Of a DNA stretch of 64,000 nucleotides, positions 48,079 to 64,000 are shown piece after piece. The notes under the pieces are model-generated. The model was given only the letters and a program-made list of their open reading frames with translations, had not been told where the DNA came from and made no database searches. The DNA lies in the NCBI RefSeq assembly GCF_022458985.1, contig NC_061789.1:9338357-9402356 (forward strand). The letters are read 5' to 3'. How positions within the stretch are numbered: the first letter of the stretch is position 1; each line of letters opens with the position of its first letter. The position numbers and the translations under genes are program-made. This DNA comes from Mugil cephalus. Lineage: Eukaryota; Chordata; Actinopteri; Mugiliformes; Mugilidae.

Positions 48079-50737
48079 CTAGAAAGAGAGTAACAGCAAT
48101 CATTTTAAAATCAGTAAGTACAAGAGCTGCGTCACTTTTTGCTCGTAGTGCAAATTGCGTAGAATTTCCAAAGTGAACCATATTCTAGCAACATAACATG
48201 AGCCTCTGGTTCAATGTGCAGGTAGGCGGTGGCTGCACTGCCAGCAATGCATATCTAAGCTAATTTGCCAACTGCTAAACCAAACAGAAGAAGACAAAGG
48301 CAGCAGGTATAGGTTTGTTGATTCTTTTTTAAGGGTCGGTGAAGTTTTGCTAATGGCGTGGCAGTTGGACAAATTAAACTCAGACGTGTTAAACATTCGG
48401 CCTTGGCCCACTCCCGCCTGGTAGACGTTCAACTCAACCTGCAAGACATGCAGACCTACTAGTAGCGCGTAGCATCACTGGGATTATTTAGGTCACAATT
48501 GACAAGTATCCAAGTGTAAACAGTGGTACTTGTTCTGATCATTGCGTTAAACTTTGCATACAGGTCAAAAAGCAGCGCGCAACGAGAAACAACCTACATC
48601 ATAAACAGACCAAAGTGTAGCTGAGGTTATCTCCATGGAGGAGCAACAACCCAAGGGTCTTTTCAGAACAAGCAGAAAAAAAACACAGACCCATTAAAGG
48701 TTTTCCCTTCAGACCTGAAATAAACCCATTAAATTGGATTAAATTGGACAATTAGTGGGAGCAGCAAGAGAGCAGACAAACAGCAGCGCACTCCTACATG
48801 TCAGTCGTCCCTTGGAGGCTCAAAAGACAAACAGAAGAGTTCAGAAATGCAGCACAACACTGGTTACAAACACAGTATTATGGTAATCTTCTGTGTGTTA
48901 ACCTCAGATTAGGTCATGGGAATGCAAGAAGACTCTGACCGACTGTTTAGACCTAGCTAATTAATATTCATATTTCTAAAGTGGCTGTTAGCTGTGTAAA
49001 CACATATTTTATCCGGATTCACAGATAGTTAATATAATATTGTTGCAATGTTGGATTTAATCTCTATTCGGGTCATAGAGAAATCAGAAAAGGTTTTGGC
49101 ACAACCTCTACATGCTTGTAGGAAAACTGGATTTCAGTATCAGGAAGTAGCCTAACTGACAACGGAGCATGCTGGTATGTTTGTAATGCGTGTTCTTACC
49201 CCCAAATGAATCGCTCCAGCGACTGTTTGCAATCGATTCGCCCTCGTATAGACTGCGATGGCAGTTTTCACATTAGCTCAGAAGAAATGACCCGGTGGAG
49301 AAAACACCCGCTAAATCGACCGTATCCATCCGCATTCACAACACTTTTGGCGACACTCTAATTTAACCTGGTTTGCTCATTTTATTTTTTTTTTATAGTT
49401 GGTGATTAATACATCCTTTTCCTCATATAAAAATTCATTTCCTCCTCCGTTACAGTAACATATAAAAGAGCCTCTTGCCTAACAGGCTATATATTAATCT
49501 CTGTGAAATAGAGTGGAGCATTTACATGGGTGTGGATACTTCATTTGCACATTTGCAACAGAGTGTTTGCTCTAGACAGCTGCTAGACAGAGGCCATAGA
49601 CGCAGCTTCATCAGCCATTGACTAACACTAAAAAACTGCAATATTAATGCTACCAGTGCTGTCTCTCAAATTATTCTGTGTAATTTTAATCTTTCCCATA
49701 AAAGGAATGACGGACTAAATGTTAGTTGTCATAATCTGCAAACATTTAAATCTAAATATATTTTTATTACTAATCTGATCTATTTGATGTTTAATTATTC
49801 AATAATAAATGCTACATACTGAGTTCATTTCAGCATTTGTTTTAATGAAAAGTGAAACATCTCAGTAAATTGGACACTACTGAGTTTTAGGCAGATAAAT
49901 TTAGACATCTGAAGGTGTCAACTGTACTGACTGCAATGGTGTTCCTCAAAATACAGTAGTAGAAACAAGCCTTCATGCAGCTCATCTCGCCAATGCTAAA
50001 CAAAACAAAAAAAACAAACACATAATCCAAAAATAAGACACAGCCCTCAGTGCTTTCGATTTGGGATTCACTGTAGTACTGGTATGCATTTGTTCAAGCT
50101 AGGGTTCCTAATGAACTGCAAATGTGTTAAGTTGCAGACATAAGATGTTTGCACGTGAATCCTGCACATAGGTTGTGCAAAACATTTTTTTTCTTGCAGA
50201 AATTTAGAGAACCGTGCTCTTAAAAGATAATGCAATTCGTAGCTGTGGTTCATCTTTCTATTTTGGTTAATCTTTTCCATCTCTATTCTTATCGGTAATA
50301 CAAGTGTTATTATTATCATTAACAGTAGGAGTAGTAATAGTAGTAGAAGTAAGTATTGCGCCACCTCCTCGTGTCATCCTATGCTCTATTATGCTGTTAT
50401 ATCATTATTATTATTGGTTGTTATTTGTCGTGGCTTTAACATGTCATCTGATATGTCTGCGTCCACGTACGTGGCTCTGGCAGGTGCGCCGCTGCTGTCA
50501 TGTGAAAGGGGGAGGACTGAGGCAGCTGTCCAGCAGCCCTCCTCGCCTCACAATGTCAGCTGATGTCTTCCCTCCAGCGAGCACCCTCGCAATCTTTCCA
50601 TGCAAATTGTCCAAAGAATGAACTGACGGACGCAGAGGTCTGTCGGAACGCGCAGGCGGCGGCGCGTCAGGGAGGAACACACGCAGAGCTAGCTACTGTA
50701 GCCGCAGACTCCTATCAGCTCTTAATCTTTTACTCAC
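48079..50737 (-). other. pdxdc1 first intron
   Basis: No coding exon is seen. A donor-like CATTTGGGG|GTAAGA on the minus strand near 49,198 could mark an alternative first exon at about 49,200-49,330. Small repeats, including a palindromic stretch near 48,220-48,440, have no family call. Confidence 0.4.
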
Positions 50738-50930
50738 CGTCACCGCGCACGGCTGACAGCCCGGACGCAGTCTGCTATCTGCGGAGGGGAAGCGCAGAAA
50801 ACTCCGCCGCGGCGTCCCTTCAAACGGTTTCGAGAAAGCGTGTTTAAATGTTTGAATTTACACACGTCTTGACTGAGCCGACTCCTCTATCTCTCTCTGT
50901 CTGTGTCCCGCAGACTGAACGGCACAGTTT
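50738..50930 (-). other. pdxdc1 non-coding first exon
   Basis: GC-rich sequence ending in a strong donor GGTGACG|GTGAGTA (50,738) on the minus strand. It contains no ATG in the last part and joins to the exon whose first codons are ATG ATG (48,078). The upper limit is a guess. Confidence 0.55.
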
Positions 50931-51010
50931 ACTTCCTGGTCCGGAGCCGCCGCGCGACGTCGGCGTTCCACGCTGGCAACGCCGACGTCGCGTCCACTGA
51001 TGACGACAGC
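50931..51010. promoter_or_regulatory. pdxdc1 promoter with 15-bp inverted repeat
   Basis: Arms at 50,953-50,967 and 50,978-50,992 are perfectly complementary over 15 bp with a 10-bp spacer. Each arm carries a gacgtc core as in ATF/CREB sites. A tgatgacg half-site follows at 50,999-51,006, and an ETS-like cttcctggtccgg lies at about 50,931-50,944. Confidence 0.5.
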
Positions 51011-51608
51011 GGATGTTTTTAATTAGTGATTCATTTTTATTGAAATACAACATGTGAAATACTATTTTCTATAAACATTTATTACGCTATTGAACCACGA
51101 AGTCAAGTTAAGATAAATAAACATCACATAAATTAATTATGATAATCAAATTTTATCTAACCAACAGTGGCGTCCTATCTGTTCTCTGAGGCAAGCTAGC
51201 CTCCAAACCAAATTTACTGAACATAAACAGCACAAACTAGCAAAGTCTGAGGCGCCTGGAGGAGGTTAAAGCCTACTGACCGATGCACAGTATCGTCTCT
51301 TCAACAGTTTACTGGGGTTTATGGTTTTCATGGCAAATTATGCTAGAAGATGATGGCTGCCCAGTCAACACAAGTGAAAATTAGCATTAGTGATGCCTCA
51401 CAGAAAGAAGTTTCTAGGTTTGAATCCACCAGCTGACTGAAGCTTTTCTTTTGCATGTTTCACTCATGAATGACTGTAGTTTTTATTCAGACTATACTAC
51501 TATTCAATACTATACTGAGGTGCAAAACTAAGTAAACCTCCAGGATGAGAAGTTATTATCAAGGTTTCCAGTCAGGCCAGTCCTGAATAAAAAAGTATAA
51601 AAAAGTAG

Positions 51609-51655
51609 AACTCCCTCTGGTGACTGATTCCAGTATAGGTCATAAGCACCTCCAC
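51609..51655 (+). repeat. Short interspersed repeat, copy 2
   Basis: actccctctggtgactg...ccagtataggtcataagc matches the copy at 18,262-18,315. Confidence 0.45.
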
Positions 51656-52870
51656 GTTAAGACATGGGGCTGGGGCCAAACTGAATCACTAAAATACACA
51701 TATGTATATTTTTTTCTTTCAAGGATGGCTTCCGACATTTTGGATAGTTAATAAAAAAGTTGATCCATGTTCAATTGTCAATTTGTTGGATAAGTTTCGT
51801 TTTAATTAGTTATTTGACGCTATAGAAACAGGATGTGACATAAAGGCAGCTACCAGCTGTCATGCCGTAGGACCATGAGAGCTGTAAAAGTGAGGCACAA
51901 AGGCGGTCACACCACATACTGAAAACAATAGTTCACTTACATTTGCCCCTAACATATATACATATGATTAATTTTCTTGAACAACCAAACAGAAAAGCAT
52001 AATATTACTATTCCATGTAACCACTGATGTTTTCATTTTTATGCAGAAATGTCAGCTCTGTATCGTGCAGGGGATTGTCAGATCTTTGCAACTTGATTTC
52101 AAAAACAAAAATGTTTTTTGTAACAGCAAAATCAGCTGGACTTGTAGTTATAGCAAACTTCTAAAAAAAAACATGTAAGAGCTACAGAGAGCACATTAAG
52201 GCATTCATTTGTTTTCATGAATTCGCTGAACCACTTAATCCACTCTGCTCAGCTAGCAACAGGGGGACTAAAGACGCTCAGTGCTCCCTGGGGGATTGTC
52301 GTCCAGTCTCAGACCAAGTGGAAGATATAATCTCATAAATCCTGGGGCAGACCAAAGGATTCTGACTACCAGGCCTTCCCCGAAGACAGCATTAACTTAT
52401 TCATGAAAGGCTTTATTAGCTTATGCATCTTTCTGCAGTGTCCCATTAAAAGTATGATGTCTTAGTTATGGATGAATTGTTCTTTTGAAATTAGTTTCCA
52501 GGAGAAACTTGACTGAGCTCACCAGAGCAACCAAATTCAAATTCCACAGAAACAGCACCACACAAACATTAATTTGCTGTCTGGGAGTGGATTCTAACCC
52601 AAACACAAACTCATGAAGTGTTCATTGTTGCACACGCCAAATATCCCAGCCCAGAAGGTGAGTCTGAATAAACAGACAAGTCAATGATCCACTGCAGGTT
52701 ATGATGTGAGCAAACATTCATTGGGGTTACAGTATTGTGTGTTACAGGTTGTGTAATGTTGCACCTTGACAAGTTTATCAACCTTCAAAAATGACTTCAA
52801 AAACAGAGTCAGATTAAAGAAACCACACCGAGTTCTAGACAGCACAGTTGGACGCATCCTATTAATGAGT

Positions 52871-52872
52871 GA

Positions 52873-52944
<72 letters not shown>

Positions 52945-52945
52945 A
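52871..52945. repeat. (GAAA)n microsatellite, about 18 units
   Basis: Almost pure GAAA followed by a short GA tract. The Lys-Glu-Arg frame over it is an artefact. Confidence 0.95.
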
Positions 52946-54080
52946 AAAGAGAGAGAGAGATGGTTGAGTAATCACCATAATTAGCTTACCCGGTAGTAAC
53001 AAGTGGCAGTTCCTGCTGCAGGTTTTAAACATTTTACATGTCTTGTGGTCACACTTTGAAGAATGAAACTGTGAATTTGAAAGACATTTTCTGGAATTTA
53101 GTGGTATAACAGATCTAATTTAAGTTTTTACATTTTATTATATTTAAGATGTCAACGACTGCATTGCACTAAAAAGACCCTGGATGGGGTCATTACTCTC
53201 ATAACAGCACAGAATGTACACCCTAGTTAGTTTATTGGTTGTAGTGTTTGTATAATGTCAGAGGCCGACACAGGTAATGTAATAACTTCAAAGAGGTAAA
53301 AAAAACTTTTTGTATGCTAAAAAAGAACTGTTCAATAAGAAGAGTGCTACATAAGATAGCTTTGGAAAGTCCCAAGACTGTACTGAGAAATAGTTACAAA
53401 AATATATAGAACTTTTAACATTTCCAAGGTATTGAACTCTTTTGTAGTTAAAATAATAGCTGCTAATACCAACACTCTCAAAAAAGAGACAGTTTAATTA
53501 ATGCTGACCCTTGGAGGAGAGTAATCTTACATCACTGGTAAGGCCACGCACCCTTATGGGTGAAAACAAAGGAGACATTGCTGCATTGTGTATTGTTCTT
53601 CGAACAAGTTAAAAGATAAAACTGATATTTTCTCTGCTTTTTTTTAATGTAATGAAAGGGTTAACGTTGGCTAAGCTTCATGCTGTATTTATGTCACGAT
53701 TCATTCATTTTACATTATGGAATGATTATGAATTGATGACAGTTGTCACACATTATTACGCAATTCAGTGAGGTAATAGAGTAAATATCTGGATATAACA
53801 ACTCCGGCCACTGAGTGGAGTCATTCACCCATTTCTGGGTAGGCTATGACCAGCGGCCCCTTTTTTCAAGTTTTTCCATGTAACGTCGCCGATCATTGCT
53901 CGGCAACAACATTATATGTGTGTCTGTCTGACTAACGTTGGCCATTTCACTTGCTTTCCGGGCCAACAAATGCTAGCAACACAAAATAAACACTGATTTC
54001 GGAGGCATTTGTATTTACCGCTTGTGGTTTGTTTTCACCCAGATGGGGGTGTGGCCTAATATGCTACTCTCTTCAATGAT

Positions 54081-54170
54081 AACAAGCTAGCTAGTCGACA
54101 CTAGTTGGCTACTCTCAAAACTAGCTAGCTAGCTACCCATGATAACAAGCTAGCCATCCGACACTAGCTT
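54081..54170. repeat. Local tandem duplication with tagctagc palindromes
   Basis: The phrase atgataacaagctagc...cgacactag occurs twice, about 63 bp apart, separated by ctagctagctagctac. Confidence 0.7.
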
Positions 54171-54700
54171 GTAATCATAGGTCAACATTTGTGAGACTTT
54201 GTTGTACTTTTTTCAAAATGTGAACATGAAAAGCTTAGTTCAGATGATATATATTATATTGAATATATATTAATTTAAAAACTTAACTGACAGATTAATT
54301 ATGATGTAGCAACAAGCTAAGCTTAAATTAGCTAAAAGCGATGGATATATGTCTAAATGTCAAATTATATTTGATATCATGAGAGAAAAAACTACTGCAA
54401 AAAGTCTGACTTTTAAATATTTTTAATAGTGTTTAGTAGCATTCAGTTTAAAATCAAATCAAATAAACACGTTTGGAACATGGCAAATGGTCTTGATGGA
54501 AGGTTTCTGGAGCTCAGCTGACAGGCCTCTGGGAGTTTGTTCTACAAAATATGTTGGGAATTACAGCTTAATTGAACAGTAGTATGTTTACAGTAAATTA
54601 CAATAAAAGATTGGTTTAAAATATCATAGAATATGTCTATAATGTCCTTAGCAGTACATTAAGAGACATATTTTTCTCAATAGGCGGAGGAGACCAGAAC

Positions 54701-57700
54701 CAGAGCAACAGTAATAATAATAATAATTAAAAAAAAACAAAAAACACTGGACTAGTTCATATATTACTTAACTGTTTGCTGACATGCTCACTATAATCAC
54801 TAGAAAGCAATAGTATGTCAGTTTGTTGCACTCGCCCCAAGTGGCCACAAATTAATTAGAGCAGCTTTATGGCCAAATAAATCTTGGATGAAGACATAGC
54901 ACGTCCATTTTGGATGGGACAGCGCTCCTTCGTACAGTGTCACAGATTTAATTCCATCGTTGAGGCATGTAAAGTGCACATACACATTCAAATCAAACGG
55001 ATGATTTATCAAAACTAGAAAGCTCTTTTTTTTTTGCTCGTTGTCAAACTCGCACTACAACAGCTCTGTATATACTGTATATTTTTTAAACTTTTTTTTT
55101 GAAAATAGCTCATATAGAGGAAAGGCATCGCAGTTCCCACACACTGAATCTAGCCTGCTTACACTTTCACAAACGGCCCAGGAACATGCACCCATGCTGA
55201 AAAATATTGTACGTCATGCTCGCAAGGCCCCAGTGGCAACAAGCTCTCATTATTTCAAGTACGCTTGCAAAGGAAGAAAAAAAAAACCCTCAATAATGGA
55301 ACAGGCATTCATAAGCATAATAATATAGATATATGTCTTTTTCCACTATGCAAATAATGACATTCAGCGTGTAGATGTATGTAGGAGTGTCACACCCCTC
55401 CTTTTACACTTCACATGCAGCTGCTTCAGAACTGCACCCATAAACTACAATAGAAAGGATTTTTTGTACAGTTCAAATTCAAGTTATATTTAAATATGAT
55501 AGGAATCATGCACAATCCATCCAACTCTCATGAAATTGTAGATTCCACTCTTATATTCTTTTGCTTGCAAAAGTCTTTTGGCCGAAGCTTCATTGCAAGG
55601 AAGAAAGGTATAGAAAATAGTTTAATATGCCTCACGTTTACAAAATATAAGAATAGAAGTTTTTTTTCTTTTTCAGGTTATTGAGGATGGCTAATCGTAC
55701 AACTTTCCATGCAATAAGTGCGGCTCACAAAACACACAGGGTTCCAGTTTCATGTTGGTCAACATTGAGCCGAGGCTAATATTACAGCTGCGCGTTCACT
55801 CGCTTAAGTGGATAGATTCTGGACAGATCCTAAACTCACTGTTCTCTACATCATAACATGAACTGAAGTTAGTCAAGGTTAGCAAGAAAGCTTGTTAAAA
55901 AAGCTAAAAATTGTTATTAAAACAATCCCGACACAAGATAGGGACAATACAAAAATTACTAATATAGGCAGGGGGCTGACTTTATATTTTATTTTATAAA
56001 ACGAACATCCCAGCACTTTAAAATAGAATATTTTTTATTAAATTACCAACCCCCAAGACCTCCTAGTAATTTGTGCACAGTCCCTGATTAGCTTTTTCAC
56101 AGCTTACATATTAAATAGTTATTTTCTGTCAGCAACTTGAGGTAAATACTACTTTGTCTGGAGGATGAACGTCAGTAAATTTGCGACTAGCTTCATGATA
56201 TGACGGTTAGAAAAAGAAAAACCATGCGCCTTAGTTGGAATTCACATTTTCTTTTAGCCTCTTTGACACTAAAGGCCACTTATCACATCTCATATCATAA
56301 TTTGCATTCTTTACCCTTAAGAGCCCTTTAACTATTTAATAAGGGACCCAGTTCTGATCAGTAATGGTTTGAAAGGGTATTGCACTCTTTAGGAAATATG
56401 TCGTGAGTAGGCCTTTACAACTGGCAGCTCATTCACAGCAGTTTCTTATTATTGTATCTCCTTGAAGTAATATACTGAAGAAATTTGAAGAAATGCGGTA
56501 CATTACGACAACTGCAGATTGCAGCTAATGGATGCGTAGTGGTAACAGCTTTCAGAGAAATGGTCTAAAAGTAGGGACGGACAGCAGAGAAGAAGGCTGT
56601 AAAACATGGGAAGAGGTTTAAGGATGGAAGAGGTCGGTGGTGACGAAGTCGAGGCAAGTGGAACTGAATCTGAATGGGTGTAATAGTATCCTGAAGAAGT
56701 GGAGACGCTTATTGGGATTTCTACAAGTATTCCGTAGGTGAAAATAGACGAAATAAATGAGATGTGAGGGGTAAAGTATAGTCCCGAAGTAAGCCAACAA
56801 GACCTTTGATGTGGGGAAAATGTGAACCCGGTTGTCTTTAATGGATTCACGATGTGTTTGCTGCTGGCATAGAGGAGTAGAGTAGTACAATGTTTACTGG
56901 AAAGAAGCAGCAACTTACTGCTTACTAGGTAACAGAGGAAGAGATTAATGAAAGTGCTTTAAGTCTTTTTCTGTCCATCTCTAAACAATACATTTCTACT
57001 GTTTTCCCACAGTTGAAGCGAGCGTGGGGTAATTTGCACTAGTCTAGATGGAGCAATATGCTGTTGGCTTGTCCTGCGCACAAAGATACAGATATCACAA
57101 CTGTGACTCTTGACTGAATGCTGTTACAAAGATGGCATGGCGAATAGCAGTGCTCTGCTAGATCACTCAAATGGCTTCCAGTTGGTAAAGGTCCATGCAT
57201 GAACAACTGATCGTCGCAGTGCCACCTACTCGCAACATGAACAAACCCTAACCTGGCAACATGATCTACACAAAATGTACATGCTGTTTTTCTCCATACT
57301 GTATGATTTACAGCAACATGATATAGTTAGCTCTCTAACGTCACATTGTGGACACAGAAAGAGTTGCGCAACTCCACTGTGGAGTTCAGGCCTGAAGAGA
57401 TCAATACACACCCAGAATAAAACAACCCTGTTGCATTACGACCTGCCTAAACCTTTTGACTACTGAGATTGAGGCTTCAGCGACACTGTTTCTGCCACAG
57501 ACCATATGGCTTGTACACGATTTTGTAGTGTGAATAAAGTAACTTGACTGTTTACCTCACAATTGCGCAAATGAACAAGAGTGCTGTGCAACGTCGTGCA
57601 GTCTGATGAGCACTAAAACTGATAAGTGAATCTGAACCCCTCTAAATCATTCATGTCAATGTCATTGCTAGACTGTTTGGTCTTGACCCAGATAAAAGAC

Positions 57701-58001
57701 ATGGTTGGCTATATAACCAACAGACAGACAAGCCAACATTAGCCTCCTTCTCTTATCCATATTCCTCAGCTATGAGAAGGAATCTACCGACAAACTACAC
57801 AAGCTTGAACCTGAGCATGTCAGCAGAAAGTGCAGTATCTGTGAAATGACCTTTTCGCTCATACTCCTAGACTTGGTTTGCTTTCTTCGGAGGTTTGAGG
57901 AGCAGAATCCTCACCTCTCCCGTGGTTCTTCTCACAAGCCTTTCACTTCTGTGTTGCTTTAGTACGTTTGTCCTTCATAGTCTAGTAGCAGTCAAAGAAG
58001 C
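54701..58001 (-). other. Intergenic or long 3' UTR of the carrier gene
   Basis: It follows the carrier stop codon on the minus strand. There are few recognisable repeats. The 136-codon minus frame at 56,503-56,913 is Ser/Leu-rich with no family match and no splice context; I do not call it a gene. Confidence 0.35.
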
Positions 58002-63522
<5,521 letters not shown>

Positions 63523-64000
63523 CTGTGAATGCATTAAGAGAGAGGTTTAGTGATTCAGAAGGAAGTATAAATGGGGGTATAGATGGGATAAAGAAGACTG
63601 AGATCTTCTGGTAGTGTAGATGACATGGAGGTGACAGTGGGGATGGGGGTGCAGAAAAAGAGTAAAGGAAACAAAAACAAAAAGTGTAAGGCACCGTGCC
63701 AGTGAAGGTCAGGAAGTAAACTATTTCTTACCTGTTTGCTAACATTATCCTCTCTCCTTTCTTGAGAAAGACAGAGAGACAAAGAGAGACAGAATACAAG
63801 GCTAGTTCTTATCTTGTACTGTCTTTGGAAACATTACCCGACAGCGTTACTAACAAAACATGCAACATGGCACCTGTAAGAACATCAATGTAATATTAAC
63901 TATTTTATTTTGTAGTGTATTGAAAAGTACAGTTGTGGGGTTCCACAAGGCAGAGTGTTAGGCCCATTGCTGTTTCTACTTTCTTTTGTTTTAGTAGTTT

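Larger units (their letters stand above)
51011..54700. other. Intergenic, no gene seen
   Basis: AT-rich, with a copy of a short repeat at 51,609-51,655, the GAAA microsatellite at 52,871-52,945 and tagctagc-rich duplicated words at 54,080-54,170. No coding or RNA gene signal. Confidence 0.45.

Noticed and set aside
52766-52984. Frame with Lys-Glu-Arg-Lys repeats
   Set aside because: Translation of the GAAA microsatellite.
56503-56913. 136-codon minus frame
   Set aside because: Ser/Leu/Thr-rich chance frame, no domain, no splice context and no homology that I recognise.

Overview
The window looks like a piece of a teleost fish nuclear chromosome, probably a percomorph-type genome. Genes are split into many small exons with GT-AG introns. 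Introns and spacers are AT-rich and full of short DNA-transposon relics (hAT, Tc1/mariner, MITEs), LINE-like tails and long GT/CA, GAA and GAAA microsatellites. The best protein matches are vertebrate. There is no sign of prokaryotic, plasmid or viral gene organisation.

Layout, low to high coordinate. 1-1,670: a possible 3' end of an unidentified + strand gene. 1,716-2,552: two nested TIR transposons. 3,086-9,621 (-): rrn3, the RNA polymerase I initiation factor, 17 coding exons, 610 codons. 9,640-9,960: the rrn3 promoter region. 9,960-13,400: mostly relic repeats. 14,674-15,207 (-): an intronless TMEM238-family membrane protein ORF. 15,750-16,700: a dead Tc1-like transposon. 17,660-28,764 (-): gspt1 (translation termination factor eRF3a), 14 coding exons, 576 codons. 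29,200-33,796: repeats and probable pdxdc1 3' UTR. 33,797-48,078 (-): pdxdc1, a PLP-decarboxylase-like protein, 22 constitutive coding exons (802 codons) plus one candidate 75-nt cassette exon. About 50,738-51,000: a pdxdc1 non-coding first exon and GC-rich promoter. 51,000-57,900: intergenic or long 3' UTR. 58,002-63,522 (-): the 3' nine coding exons (416 codons) of a Ca2+-regulated mitochondrial ATP-Mg/Pi carrier (SCaMC, slc25a23-like). Its 5' part lies beyond the window.

All five recognised genes are on the minus strand. Exon boundaries were read by eye from splice sites and checked for exact codon counts and phase across every junction. All four multi-exon models keep one open frame. The genes are not a pathway. 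rrn3 (rRNA synthesis) and gspt1 (translation termination) both serve protein synthesis, while pdxdc1 and the carrier are metabolic. From general knowledge, RRN3, PDXDC1 and GSPT1 all lie on human 16p13, so this looks like a conserved block.

I did not find a clearly new biological system. The most interesting points are: two hAT-type elements inserted side by side with three copies of the same 8-bp target site, 14 nt from a pdxdc1 splice donor; a phase-0 cassette-exon candidate in pdxdc1; loss of the PLP lysine in the decarboxylase motif of pdxdc1; microsatellites directly after several splice donors; and a 15-bp inverted repeat with CRE-like cores in the pdxdc1 promoter.
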